DNA of 64,000 nucleotides from positions 7,200-71,199 of the forward strand of contig CAYZRS010000022.1 in assembly GCA_964480915.1 (NCBI GenBank). Reading direction: 5' to 3'. Below are positions 7,276 through 17,401 of the stretch, piece after piece. Numbering within the stretch: position 1 is the first letter of the stretch; every line of letters begins with the position of its first letter. This DNA is from CAWGCE01 sp964480915. Lineage in GTDB: Bacteria > Planctomycetota > Planctomycetia > Pirellulales > Pirellulaceae. Below the pieces are notes generated by a model. It searched no databases and was not told the origin of the DNA. It was given only the letters and a program-made list of their open reading frames with translations. The translations under genes and the position numbers were made by a program.

Positions 7276-9471
7276 ATGAAGACATCGAATCCATCCCCTC
7301 CATCGAATGCCCCGACGCCAGCCGGAACGAGCCAGCGAACAGGCTCGATCGCCGGCCGCTTTTTGCCACTCATTCTGGCAGTCGCCGGAATACTTGGCGC
7401 CGCCTTTTTCTGGAACCAAGCCAAATTGGCCAATCGTCAAAAGGCGCGAGCGACAGCCCAAGCCGCGGAAGCCGCACAGCAGCTGACCAACGCCCAAGCA
7501 TCGAGCGGCGCTTTGCTCGACGCGATCACTTCGCTGGCGGCCGAATCGGATTCACCCCATGTCGAATGGAAAGCGCTGCTCGATAAAGTCGAGTTGGCTG
7601 CCTCTAACGTTTCGCAACCGGCAGCACAGGCCAACATGTTTAGCCAGCTGGCTCAGGCCTACAAATCACAAGGCCGTTTTCGCGACGCCACCACACTCGC
7701 TCGCCGAGCTCTTGATTCGGCAAGCGATACGGCCGACGAAAAAGAACGGATGCAGTTGCAAAGCGAACTCGCCTTCAATCAACTGCTGGTCGGTGACATC
7801 CCAGAGGGGATGGCACTGTGCGAAGAGCTGCTGGACAAAACGGCCAACCTCGGTGATACCGACCCCCTACGCTTGGCAGTGCTGAATGCCAGCGCGAACG
7901 CCGACTTCATGCGTGGCGAGATTGACAAGGGGCTCGTCAAAGCACGAAAAGCACTGAAGGGTCGCGAAGATCGCATCGAAGAGGAAGATCCGAATCTACT
8001 TTTCGCCCTAAACTCCCTCGTGATGGTCAAAGCAGCGGATGGGAACACGTCGGCCGCCGTGCCCATTGCCGAACGAGTCACCCGACTCTGGGAATCCCAT
8101 AACCCGAACCACATCGCCGCGCTGGCCGCCCGCAACACCCTCGCCACACTCTACGGTCAGAAGGCTGATACGCAGGGCAAATCCATCAACTCGCTGGAGA
8201 AGGTGCTCGACCAAATGGTCATGGAACGCGGTGCAGACGACCCGGCGACGTTGAAACTTTCACTCGAACTCGTACGTGGACTTGTTCGCAGCAAAGATTA
8301 CGCCCGCGCCATCCGGATCGCTGCCGATTCGGTCCAACGATCGACACGCACGCTGGGAGAAGACAACCCAACCACCATCGGCTGCATGAATGGACTTGCG
8401 TTGGCTTACCATTTTTCGGGCAAACACAAAGAAGCGGCGCCTCTGCTGGCGAAGGTTCTCGAGCACACCGGAAGCACGGAGGGGAAACAGAGCGAAACCT
8501 ATCTGCAATCGATCTTCGATCTGGCAGTCATCCAATTCGAAGCGGGCCAACTCGACGACGCGATGCGGACGGCGGAAGAAGCCATCGAGCTGTACAAACA
8601 ACATCAAGGCCCCGACCACCAGCGCACACGAATGATGACCGTCGCGCTTGCGGAAATCTACGGTAAGAACCAGCTGTATGGAAAATCGGCCCGACTCTAC
8701 AACGAACACTACGACTGGCGCGTCTCGAAAAACCAACTCGACCCGGAAACCATCGGCTTTGGCAACTCGGCCGGAAGCGCCTATCGACTTGCCGATGAAC
8801 CAGAGAAGGCGATCAGCATCCTGAAAGATGTGCGCGATAAAGCACAAAGCATCGCCGGAGAAGATCACCCGACAACGCTGTTGACCACCATCTCATTGGC
8901 CCGTGCCAACAAAGACGCTGGCAACCTGGACGCCGCGGCCGAGTTGGCCGAGGCATCCCTGGCCCGTTCGAAGAGCAGCCTCGGCGACCAGCACGGCGTC
9001 TCCTGCGATGCCCGCGCGTGCCAATTCGAGGTGCTCATGAAACAGCAGTCGTTTGCGAATGCGGAGGGCATTGCGAGAGAGCTGTTTGGTGTTGTCAAAG
9101 AGACACCCGAAACGAGCAACCTCCAACTGGCACTGGCGGCCAATATGATCGGTGAAGCCCAACTCCGGCAGGGCAACAACGCCAGCGCCAAACAATTGCT
9201 GAGCGCCATCGTTGGCAGCCTGAATGACCAGCACGCCACGCATACGCTGACAGCTGCAACGAACATCTTATTGGGGGAAGCTTACCTGGAAGAGGGTAAC
9301 GCCTCGCAGGCAGAAGAATATTTGCTCAAGGGTTACGGCACACTCGCTCAACAAGAAGCGCGGCTTTCGATCGATGATGCTCAAAGGCTGACTCGGGCCA
9401 AGGAACTGCTTGTTCGCGTTTTCGAGGCGCAGGGTGACGCCGCCCGGGCCGACGAATTCCGATCGAGCTAG
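7276..9471 (+). CDS. Membrane-anchored TPR protein without a kinase domain
   Basis: 731 residues. A single hydrophobic helix near residues 29-47 (FLPLILAVAGILGAAFFW) is followed by a KARATAQAAEAAQQL-type coiled coil and then a long row of kinesin-light-chain-like TPRs (for example ALLAKVLEH, DDAMRTAEEAIELYKQ, EPEKAISILKDV, DAAAELAEASLARS). This architecture equals the C-terminal half of planctomycetal Ser/Thr kinases such as the one at 35043-38015, but the kinase half is absent and there is no sign of a broken kinase upstream. It therefore is a stand-alone protein-interaction scaffold in the membrane. Divergent from the vWA gene. Function unknown. Confidence 0.88.
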   Translation: MKTSNPSPPSNAPTPAGTSQRTGSIAGRFLPLILAVAGILGAAFFWNQAKLANRQKARATAQAAEAAQQLTNAQASSGALLDAITSLAAESDSPHVEWKALLDKVELAASNVSQPAAQANMFSQLAQAYKSQGRFRDATTLARRALDSASDTADEKERMQLQSELAFNQLLVGDIPEGMALCEELLDKTANLGDTDPLRLAVLNASANADFMRGEIDKGLVKARKALKGREDRIEEEDPNLLFALNSLVMVKAADGNTSAAVPIAERVTRLWESHNPNHIAALAARNTLATLYGQKADTQGKSINSLEKVLDQMVMERGADDPATLKLSLELVRGLVRSKDYARAIRIAADSVQRSTRTLGEDNPTTIGCMNGLALAYHFSGKHKEAAPLLAKVLEHTGSTEGKQSETYLQSIFDLAVIQFEAGQLDDAMRTAEEAIELYKQHQGPDHQRTRMMTVALAEIYGKNQLYGKSARLYNEHYDWRVSKNQLDPETIGFGNSAGSAYRLADEPEKAISILKDVRDKAQSIAGEDHPTTLLTTISLARANKDAGNLDAAAELAEASLARSKSSLGDQHGVSCDARACQFEVLMKQQSFANAEGIARELFGVVKETPETSNLQLALAANMIGEAQLRQGNNASAKQLLSAIVGSLNDQHATHTLTAATNILLGEAYLEEGNASQAEEYLLKGYGTLAQQEARLSIDDAQRLTRAKELLVRVFEAQGDAARADEFRSS

Positions 9472-9528
9472 ACCATGCATTGCCCTTGCGGCTCTCGTTA
9501 GATCATTGCGTGCGCCGTCGGGGTTCCT

Positions 9529-9897
9529 TTACCCAACGATTTCTCGCCAATCTTCCTTCGCCGCATCGACCCAGCGATAAATTCGCACGTTGCAGATATC
9601 TTCGAGCAGTGACTGATAGATGCGGGCAACGCCATACGCCGTTTCTTTGGGCGCCAAGACGATCTCATCTGGAAGAATCTGAGAATCTTCGTAGAGACTT
9701 TTGACCGCGGCGGCGTGGGGGCTCAACTCCCCGAAACCGAAGCCGATTTCTTCGATGCGACTGAAGTCAATAAAGGTTGCCCGAGCCGGCACCTGTGTCG
9801 ACTCTTTGGAGAACGCCTGAAATTCCGCAGCCGTCACACAACCTTGAAAGCTCACCATCCGCAACTTGCTGTCTTTTGACCAGTCGACGTGATACAT
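9529..9897 (-). CDS. STAS/SpoIIAA-like small protein
   Basis: 122 residues; ATG at 9897 preceded by AAAAGGG. Pattern: two strands (YHVDWSKDSKLRMVSFQG), then a helix with VTAAEFQAFSKES, then the strand FIDFSRIEEIGFG, a helix and a further strand, which fits the SpoIIAA/STAS-like fold of small regulatory proteins in which a phosphorylatable Ser or Thr lies at the start of the second helix. I cannot identify a close family. It stands between the TPR gene (convergent) and the APC permease (same strand, 119 bp upstream), so it might be part of the permease unit. Confidence 0.72.
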   Translation of the reverse strand: MYHVDWSKDSKLRMVSFQGCVTAAEFQAFSKESTQVPARATFIDFSRIEEIGFGFGELSPHAAAVKSLYEDSQILPDEIVLAPKETAYGVARIYQSLLEDICNVRIYRWVDAAKEDWREIVG

Positions 9898-10016
9898 GAA
9901 ACCCTTTTACTTTTGTTGTCCACCATCCAACTGGGACACTATAAGCAAAGGCCGGCCAACAGACGAGAGCCATATCACTACAACAATTCTCTAAACTGAT
10001 AAAATCGTACCGTGAA

Positions 10017-12026
10017 TCAAATGATGAGCCGAACGCCACCTAATTCGGCGAGCCCGTATACGAGTTTCCCCCCAGGCGATCCGATAAACATTAAGTTTGT
10101 GGGTACATTCCATTTATCCGAAAGCTCCTGAATTAACTTTGGGCCAAAATCTCCTTCCATGACCACAAACTCAATGTCAATCTCTGGGTAGGCTTCATCC
10201 AAGAACTGCAAGTCTTGCTTCATTCGGTCAGGAACATCTGATTCGTCGTCCACGACGGTGACGACTTTGATGCGATTGGTATCTTCATTGCCGGAGACGT
10301 AGAGCATCGCACTATTGAGATTGGCCACATTGTCCCCACGCGTGAAGAAAACGACCTGCTGCGAATTGATCTCTTCGATTTTGTCACGGACCCATTTACT
10401 GGTCGCTGTCAGAGGTCCGACAAGGTTCGCCGTGGTAGCGCGCACCACGCCCAACATCAACTTGAGTAGCGGAATGCGGTACAGCATTAAGGCGATGACC
10501 GCCATCGACGGCACGAAATACGATAGGAAGACCACTAAGTACTGTGGCTGGCGTACCGCATTCCCGACCAGGCCGATCATCACGGCCGAAATCGCGATAA
10601 TGACGGCCACCCACGAGGCTTGTACGGGGCGAGGCAATTGATCCCGCTTTACCTTCAGCAGGATGTTTCCGATCGCAAACAGCGCCATCACCGTCAGGAA
10701 TGAGATCGTGTAAACGCCGGCCAACGCCTCGATGTCACCCTTCGTGATCACGTGCACGGATACGCTTAGGAGGAAGAAACCGATCAGAATCCGATGCGTC
10801 GTACCCCGCGAGCTTTCCTTCAAAAGGAACTGCGGCATGCAGCGATCCAAGGTCATCCGGCGTACAAGCCCATTCACACCGACAAAACTGGTCAGAACGG
10901 CACCACTTAATACCAAGACCGCATCGATCGAAATCACCCCTGCCAACAGGTTTCCAAACCAGCCACCGCCTCCTGCCCTTCGGCCCATTTCGGCCAGCAG
11001 CGCGAACTGGACGCCATCGTCCTGCTGTATCGTAATAATAGGCACCAATGCCAGCGCTAAGAAAGCCATCGACGGATTGAATACCGAAACGGCAATCCAC
11101 ATATTCCGCAGAGTCTTCGGAAAGACGTCGCGCTCTTGCTCTTCGACAAAGTTCGATGAGCTTTCAAATCCAGAGATACCGAGCAACGCCACCGAGAAGC
11201 CAAAGAAGAGGGCGGTCGCGACACTAATCTTCTTCAAAGTAAAGGTTTTGGGCGCTGCATGGGCGTCGTCATGTGCATCGCCACCACTTGCTTCGCCTGC
11301 CGCGTGAGGATCGGTCGCATGTGCTAACGCAGTTTCCGCCGGACCATGATCATCGCTCGCCGATTCGACCTCCTCCGATATCTGCAAAGGGTCGGCAAAA
11401 TTCTTCTTGAAGGTGGCCGTCCCGTCTTCAGAAAGGAAGATAGAGGCCAGCCCCACGATCAACAGAACGGTCAGCGTGATCAGATGAGTCACAAAAATGC
11501 CGATGGCGACGCTCGCCGACTCGGAAATACCCATGATCGTCAGCCCGGCGAAAATCCCAAGCAACACAATCGTCGCCCAAAACACGCTGAAGCCGGGAAA
11601 AACGCCGTGCACGAGGTTATGTGCATAGTGCATTGCCTCGCCAGCCGAAATCACCGCGGTCGCCATGTAGGAAAGAATCGTTAAGCAGGCAGCGACCGAC
11701 GCGCGTGACTTGCTGGTTGTGTTCAGCAGCGCGTTGTAGGCTCCGCCATTGAGCGGCAGTGCGCCGACGACCTCGGTGTAGATACTTCGAAATAGAAACA
11801 GCAGGCCGGCGACAATCAGCAACGCAAAAGGAGCCAGCTTACCGGCCGCGCCGATCGCTAGGGCCGAAACGTACAGACAGGAAGAAGTGATGTCGTTGCC
11901 GCAAATTGCGGTTGAGGCGAATTCGCCCAGTTTCGGGTGACCACCGTGAGCCCCTTCATGACCTGCCTTCGTGTCGTCAACGGGAGCGGGCTCGGAAGAA
12001 TTTGTAGCGTTCGTTTCATTCGACAT
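10017..12026 (-). CDS. APC superfamily amino acid/cation permease with His-rich segments
   Basis: 669 residues from the ATG at 12026 (MSNETNATNSSEPAP); a longer frame upstream is not family-like. About twelve membrane helices of the APC type, beginning FASTAICGNDITSSCLYV with a discontinuous first helix, then a soluble C-terminal domain of about 120 residues (FFTRGDNVANLNSAM to end) resembling a USP/Rossmann-type cytoplasmic tail. Two hydrophilic stretches are His- and Asp-rich: the N-terminus (GHEGAHGGHPK) and a loop of about 45 residues between helices (AHATDPHAAGEASGGDAHDD), reminiscent of metal-binding loops in zinc transporters. Likely a secondary transporter for an amino acid or a cation; substrate not determined. 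Confidence 0.87.
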   Translation of the reverse strand: MSNETNATNSSEPAPVDDTKAGHEGAHGGHPKLGEFASTAICGNDITSSCLYVSALAIGAAGKLAPFALLIVAGLLFLFRSIYTEVVGALPLNGGAYNALLNTTSKSRASVAACLTILSYMATAVISAGEAMHYAHNLVHGVFPGFSVFWATIVLLGIFAGLTIMGISESASVAIGIFVTHLITLTVLLIVGLASIFLSEDGTATFKKNFADPLQISEEVESASDDHGPAETALAHATDPHAAGEASGGDAHDDAHAAPKTFTLKKISVATALFFGFSVALLGISGFESSSNFVEEQERDVFPKTLRNMWIAVSVFNPSMAFLALALVPIITIQQDDGVQFALLAEMGRRAGGGGWFGNLLAGVISIDAVLVLSGAVLTSFVGVNGLVRRMTLDRCMPQFLLKESSRGTTHRILIGFFLLSVSVHVITKGDIEALAGVYTISFLTVMALFAIGNILLKVKRDQLPRPVQASWVAVIIAISAVMIGLVGNAVRQPQYLVVFLSYFVPSMAVIALMLYRIPLLKLMLGVVRATTANLVGPLTATSKWVRDKIEEINSQQVVFFTRGDNVANLNSAMLYVSGNEDTNRIKVVTVVDDESDVPDRMKQDLQFLDEAYPEIDIEFVVMEGDFGPKLIQELSDKWNVPTNLMFIGSPGGKLVYGLAELGGVRLII

Positions 12027-12259
12027 AGTTGAATTGTTTCTCGGCGACTCGGCCCTTGGAGATTGCTCATCGAATCGCCCCAGATGCGAACCGATTGCGG
12101 CCCTATGTATAGAAAATAGACGGCGTCTGCGAAAAGACGGACGACGCGAAATTCGACCAGTTAGCGACATTTTTCCGGAAAAACCCAGCCTCAGCGGGAT
12201 TTGAAGTCCAATTTCGGCCCCGGGCGACGTCCGCTGATTTTTCCAGCAGCGGTTATGGC

Positions 12260-15175
12260 CTACGGCTCGGTCCGTTTCACTTCCACCAATTCGACCCAAT
12301 GCTTCGCTCGAACGTTCAGGAAGTCATGCAATTGGTGCCGGCAACTGATCCCACACGCGACCACTTCGGTTCCCTCAGTTCGTCCGCGGACCGCCGGAAA
12401 GAGCCGATCTTCGCCGATCGTTTGGGACAGATCGAAGTGTTGATAGCCAAACGATCCCGCCATGCCGCAGCATCCCGAATCGACTTCCTCGATCGCCAGT
12501 CCCGCCACGCGACCCAATACCGCGTGCATCGAATCGGTACCAAACATCGCCTTCTGATGACAGTGTCCATGCACCAACATCCGTTCCACATTGGCGGTAA
12601 ACTCGACGTCGAGCCGACCGGCAGCGATCTCTGCTGAGAGAAACGCATCCACCAGTTGCACACGTTTCGCGACACGCGACCCCAACGCTTCATCGTCAAC
12701 CAAGTCGGGAACATCGTCCACCAAAGCCGATGCGCAGCTCGGTTCGAGCACGAGAATCGGCAAGTCACTTCCGGGCAGCGCATCCAATCGCTGCAACGTC
12801 CGCGCACCGTCTCGCCTCGCCTCGCGTAATAGTCCCTGGGAAATCTGTGGCCGCTGGCAGCAACCGACTGCCGCCAATTCGACCTGGTATCCGCACGCCT
12901 CGAGGAGCTCCACCGCCGCCTGGCCAACATGGGGCTCAAAGCAGTTTGTGAACGTATCGCAGAACAGCGCCACGCGTCCTCGCATCTTCGTCCCGAACTG
13001 TCGCGGCTCTTTCCGTGCAAACCATTGTTCAAACGATTCGTTCGCCAACTGAGGCAAGGGGCGCCGGCGGTCGATGCCCGCCACTCGCTCCAGCATCCAA
13101 CGCACCGGCCCGAGTTGCTGCATGCCATTCGCAACGCGGCTCCACCGACCCACGAAACGCCGCGCGTGCTGGGCGACTCGCCCCCGCACTTTGGCACCCA
13201 GCGGGATGCCAAACTTTGCATGACGCATTTGCAGCACGTCGCTCTTTAATCGCGACATGTCGACGGCGGTTGGGCATTCTGTTTTGCACGCTTTGCAGGA
13301 CAAGCACAGATCAAGCACGCTTCGCAGTCGATCGCTCGTCAATTCCTCGCCTGGCAATTGGCCACTCATCGCCAGTCGTAACGCATTGGCTCGACCCCGC
13401 GTCGTATGCTCCTCGTCGCGCGTCGCCATATAGCTGGGGCACATTGTCCCGCCGCCCGTTTTGCGACACGCTCCGATGCCGGCGCATTGCTCCACCGCCA
13501 GCACAAAGCCCCCTTGATCCCGATAGTGAAACGACGAATCGACCGCCGCCGGACGATAACGATCGTCGTAACGCAGCAACTCGGTCATCGGCGCCGGATC
13601 GACGATTTTCCCTGGGTTCATCAGGCCGCGGGGATCGAATAGCCGCTTCACTTCGGCAAATGCGGCGGCAATTTTCGGGCCGTAAAAGTCGGCGATGAAT
13701 TCGCCGCGAAGCAGCCCGTCCCCGTGTTCGCTCGCCCAGGACCCGTCGTATTCTTTCACTAACTGAAATGCGGCCCAACTGATTTGCTTCATCTTGGCCA
13801 CGTCGTCCGGATCGTGCAGATCGAGCAATGGCCTGGCGTGAATCACCCCTACGCTTGCGTGGGCGTAAAGGCACAACTCGACCCCCATTTCACGACACAC
13901 ATCACGGACGCGGCCAATGTAGCTGGCCAAATGTTCTACCGGCACGGACGCATCCTCGATGCAGGCAATCCCCTTGCGAGCGCCCGGCACATTGCTGATC
14001 AGCCCGAGCCCCAACTTGCGCACTTCCCACACTCGCGCCTGATCGTCACCGGTGCAGACCAACGACGCATATCCGATTGCCTCACTTTTCAGCGCTGCGG
14101 CCATCGCCTTCGCCCGCTCAGCCGCCTCCTCCTCCGTCTCTCCCAAGAACTCGACAATCTGCACCGCTTGCGGCACTCCTTCAAAGAAGTCAGCCTTCGC
14201 CGCCGTAGCTGCGTTCGTGCGCGCCTCGCTCAAAATCACATCGTCCAGCAATTCGACCGCCGACGGACTGTGCTGCAAAATCGCCGGCACGGCGGCCAAC
14301 GATTCGATCACGTCCTTGAAATGAACCACACAGACGGCCGCTGCCTTCGGCAGCGGCCGCAGTTTCAACTTGGCTTCAAGGAGCACCCCCAAGGTGCCTT
14401 CGCTACCGACGATCAGATGCGACAGATTCCACGGCCCATCCTGACCTCGCTCACCGGGCAAGAAGGCATCCAAGGCGTACCCGCTAACTCGCCGCATGAC
14501 GGTTGGATACCGGGCGGCGATCTCTGTCATGTTCGCCTCGACCAACGCGCGAATGCCGCGGTACAACTCGCCCTCTCGATCGTGCCGAGCTTCCTTCGCG
14601 AGCCATGCCTCCTGCGAGGTCGCCGCAAATTCGCAGACCGTCCCATCCATCAATGCAACCCGGAGACTCACGATATTCTCGCTCGTTTTTCCGTACACGA
14701 TCGAGCGCGTTCCCGACGTGTTGTTGCCTACCATGCCACCGACGGCGGCGCGGCTACCGGTGGCCGGATCGGGAGCAAAGTGCAAGCCCGTTGTGCGGAG
14801 CTTTCGGTTCAATTCATCACGAACCACGCCAGGTTGCACGCGTACCCACTGCTCCGCTGCATTCACCTCAAGAACGTCGTGCATGAACTTCGTAAAGTCG
14901 AGCACCATCCCCGTCCAGGTCGTTTGCCCCGAAAGGCTGGTCCCGCCACCCCGCGCCGTGACGGCCAATCCGCGATCGTTGGCGATCCGCAAGGCGGCCA
15001 GCACATCGGCTTCGTCGCGAGGCAAGACGACGCACGTCGGCATCACCTGATAGTGACTGGCATCGGTCGCGTAGATCCCACGACTGGTGACGTCGACCAG
15101 GACCTCTCCGCGCACGGCGTCCCGCAATTCCGATTCCAGCTCGGCGGGCGTTCCACGCCCCGATTCCAAATGCAC
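12260..15175 (-). CDS. FAD/Fe-S fused D-2-hydroxyacid dehydrogenase (YdiJ type)
   Basis: 971 residues, the size of E. coli YdiJ (about 1018), a D-2-hydroxyglutarate dehydrogenase. GTG start at 15175 with GGAGG nine bases upstream. Order: FAD-binding PCMH domain (TARGGGTSLSGQTTW, VGGMVGNNTSGTRSIVYG), FAD-linked oxidase C-terminal domain (residues about 260-520, ending GLMNPGKIVD), then a GlcF-like part with two ferredoxin-type clusters (CAGIGACRKTGGGTMCPSY near 560; CLSCKACKTECPTAVD near 620) and two CCG halves (VGCCQRP near 775; SGCCGMAGSFGY near 900). It would oxidise D-2-hydroxyglutarate or D-lactate, passing electrons to the quinone pool. The exact substrate is inference. Confidence 0.93.
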   Translation of the reverse strand: MHLESGRGTPAELESELRDAVRGEVLVDVTSRGIYATDASHYQVMPTCVVLPRDEADVLAALRIANDRGLAVTARGGGTSLSGQTTWTGMVLDFTKFMHDVLEVNAAEQWVRVQPGVVRDELNRKLRTTGLHFAPDPATGSRAAVGGMVGNNTSGTRSIVYGKTSENIVSLRVALMDGTVCEFAATSQEAWLAKEARHDREGELYRGIRALVEANMTEIAARYPTVMRRVSGYALDAFLPGERGQDGPWNLSHLIVGSEGTLGVLLEAKLKLRPLPKAAAVCVVHFKDVIESLAAVPAILQHSPSAVELLDDVILSEARTNAATAAKADFFEGVPQAVQIVEFLGETEEEAAERAKAMAAALKSEAIGYASLVCTGDDQARVWEVRKLGLGLISNVPGARKGIACIEDASVPVEHLASYIGRVRDVCREMGVELCLYAHASVGVIHARPLLDLHDPDDVAKMKQISWAAFQLVKEYDGSWASEHGDGLLRGEFIADFYGPKIAAAFAEVKRLFDPRGLMNPGKIVDPAPMTELLRYDDRYRPAAVDSSFHYRDQGGFVLAVEQCAGIGACRKTGGGTMCPSYMATRDEEHTTRGRANALRLAMSGQLPGEELTSDRLRSVLDLCLSCKACKTECPTAVDMSRLKSDVLQMRHAKFGIPLGAKVRGRVAQHARRFVGRWSRVANGMQQLGPVRWMLERVAGIDRRRPLPQLANESFEQWFARKEPRQFGTKMRGRVALFCDTFTNCFEPHVGQAAVELLEACGYQVELAAVGCCQRPQISQGLLREARRDGARTLQRLDALPGSDLPILVLEPSCASALVDDVPDLVDDEALGSRVAKRVQLVDAFLSAEIAAGRLDVEFTANVERMLVHGHCHQKAMFGTDSMHAVLGRVAGLAIEEVDSGCCGMAGSFGYQHFDLSQTIGEDRLFPAVRGRTEGTEVVACGISCRHQLHDFLNVRAKHWVELVEVKRTEP

Positions 15176-15228
15176 CGCCCCAATCCTCCATCACGGGAAT
15201 TCACCACTGCCGAAAACGGAACTCACCC

Positions 15229-17328
15229 TTAGCGACCGAGTTCGTCCGCCAGGTCGGCGGCACCGTACACGTTCCGCAGCGACTCGCGAATCACGCGACA
15301 GTGCACCGAAGTCGCCCTCCCCAGCTCGTCCGAATAAAAATAGTCGGCTGTGAGTGAGTGGATATTCCCATCGAAGATGATCCCGACAAACTCACCGTCG
15401 CGATTGATGACGGGACTTCCCGAATTACCACCGATGATATCGGCCGTGCAAACGAAGTTGAAAGGCGTCTCATTCGCCATCGCCTCTTTCGCAGCATGCC
15501 AAGCGGGCGGCAAGACCCACGGTTCTTTCTGGCGATGCGCGAGCTCATGATCGAACGCACCTTGCACAGTCGTGAAAGGAGGCACGCGTTTCCCATTTTC
15601 TTCGTAGCCTTTCACGACGCCAAACGCCAGTCGCAAAGTAAACGTTGCATCGGGATAGCCGGTCGCGCCTTCGAGTGCCACCTTCGCTGCTGTAATCTTG
15701 GCGTAGGCCTGTCGAGTCGTTTCGGCCAATTCGTCACGGATCGTCCGCAGTCTTCGAAATTCTGGCTCCATATTCCTTGCCAGTTGGATGAACGGATCGT
15801 TCGACGCTTCGATCGCCGACGGGCCGCCTGCCGCGAGTGATTTCCGCACTGCGACATCTTGCAATTGGGAAGCCTCCACCATGGCAGCCGCGCGGACTCG
15901 TGGGCTGTTGCCCTCCAGCACCTTCACCGACCACGCATCATCCGCGCCGCGCGTTTCGATGAACTGCGCGAGCGAGTCGGCCATCTTCTCTGTTTCCAAA
16001 TCGTCGTAGATTGGCGCCGGCGAGTACAATCCTTGCTCCAGAGAAGCTCTCGCCGAATCGCGATACTCGCGCAACCGTTCTGCGCTTGGCTTCTGATCCT
16101 CTGCCGCCATCAGCACCAGCTTCTGCGCGATGTCGAAATACCGCGATCGAAAGCTGGCTGTTTGGCCCAACAACTCCGCTTCCGCTGCCTGATTTGCTGC
16201 GATTGTGTCCCACGCCGAGGCCAGCTCGGAATGTTCAGTCGCCGCCAGCCGATTTAGAAATTCTTGTTCTTGCTTCTCTTTGAGAGCAATAAAGGCAGGA
16301 TTTTGCAGCCCTTGGATCATCCCCGTGTAAGCCTTTCGGCCATTTTGAACGCCTTGCATTTCGTCCTTCGCGCGGCGCTCCTGCTCGATTCCTTCCAAGC
16401 CGAATTGCTGCAACATGATTTCACGTCGACGCAACAGGTTCATGACGTATGGCAGTCGTTTGTCGCGTAGATACTTTAGCGCCGCACTCGTGAAAATGCG
16501 CTGCGTCCGTCCCGGGTTTCCAGAGACAAACACCAAATCACCCGCCTGAGCCCCTCGCTCTGACCACTTGAGGAAATGCTCGATCTGAGCCGGCTTGCCA
16601 TCTTCGTACACCCTGAAGATCGTCGCGTCCAAGCAGTACCGTGGGTATTCAAAATTGTCCGGATCGCCTCCAAAGGCGGCGACGGCACTTTCCGGCGCCC
16701 AAACCAGCCGCACATCGGTGTACTTTTTATAGCGGTACAGATGATAACGAGCGCCTCCGTAAAGCGTGATGACGTCGCTGCGAAAACCAGTCTGATCAAG
16801 CGACTCCTTTTCGATCTCGGCCATCACGGCGCGGCGCGCTTTAAAGGCGTCCGCCGTATCCGCATCGCTCTTCACCGCTTCGTTGACTCGCGCCGTTACA
16901 TCTTCAATCGAAACGAGTTGATTCAACTCCAAATCGGGCGCTTTGAGCTCTTCTTGTTTCGACGCCGCCAGGAAACCATCGCCGGCGATGTCACGTTCGG
17001 CTGTCGACAATTTGTGTAACGTATCGGCCGCCACGTGATGGTTCGTGATGACCAGACCATTGCTAGAAACGAAAGAGGCAGAGCCACCCGAATTGAACCG
17101 GACCGACGAGAGTCGCACGTGCTCGGCCCATTCGGCAGAGGGTTCGAATCCATGCACATTTTTCAGGTGCTCTCGCGGGAGATCGGTAAACAGCCACATG
17201 CCCTCGTCGCCCTGCACCATGCCTACCCAACCTCCCAAAACACTCAATAAAACACCCGCCCAAACGACCCTACCGCCTCGTTTGGACCTGCCTACGTTTA
17301 ATGTCCGATTTGCCGTCGACTGACTCAT
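15229..17328 (-). CDS. S46 family dipeptidyl peptidase (DPP7-like)
   Basis: 699 residues, family-typical length, with an N-terminal membrane/secretion segment (RVVWAGVLLSVLGGWVGMVQG). The serine-protease triad is visible: TNHHVA (His97/98), GGDPDNFEYPR (Asp222/224), GGNSGSPV (Ser636). In the family the residue 18 positions after the catalytic Ser sets P1 specificity (Gly in DPP7, Arg in DPP11). Here it is Gly654 (FDGN), predicting a DPP7-type preference for hydrophobic P1 residues. It removes dipeptides from the N-terminus of oligopeptides in the periplasm. Same strand as the flavoenzyme upstream and the D-2-hydroxyacid dehydrogenase 53 bp downstream, probably one unit. Confidence 0.95.
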   Translation of the reverse strand: MSQSTANRTLNVGRSKRGGRVVWAGVLLSVLGGWVGMVQGDEGMWLFTDLPREHLKNVHGFEPSAEWAEHVRLSSVRFNSGGSASFVSSNGLVITNHHVAADTLHKLSTAERDIAGDGFLAASKQEELKAPDLELNQLVSIEDVTARVNEAVKSDADTADAFKARRAVMAEIEKESLDQTGFRSDVITLYGGARYHLYRYKKYTDVRLVWAPESAVAAFGGDPDNFEYPRYCLDATIFRVYEDGKPAQIEHFLKWSERGAQAGDLVFVSGNPGRTQRIFTSAALKYLRDKRLPYVMNLLRRREIMLQQFGLEGIEQERRAKDEMQGVQNGRKAYTGMIQGLQNPAFIALKEKQEQEFLNRLAATEHSELASAWDTIAANQAAEAELLGQTASFRSRYFDIAQKLVLMAAEDQKPSAERLREYRDSARASLEQGLYSPAPIYDDLETEKMADSLAQFIETRGADDAWSVKVLEGNSPRVRAAAMVEASQLQDVAVRKSLAAGGPSAIEASNDPFIQLARNMEPEFRRLRTIRDELAETTRQAYAKITAAKVALEGATGYPDATFTLRLAFGVVKGYEENGKRVPPFTTVQGAFDHELAHRQKEPWVLPPAWHAAKEAMANETPFNFVCTADIIGGNSGSPVINRDGEFVGIIFDGNIHSLTADYFYSDELGRATSVHCRVIRESLRNVYGAADLADELGR

Positions 17329-17401
17329 AGACTTCCCAGCGTGTGAAATTCCAGAAATGCGATTACCTTTCGACCCGAGAGTTTATCATCTCGTCGCGAC
17401 G

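Noticed and set aside
13784..15232. Open frame of about 480 codons on the plus strand
   Set aside because: Opposite the D-2-hydroxyacid dehydrogenase; Arg/His/Gln-rich shadow with no motif or ribosome site.
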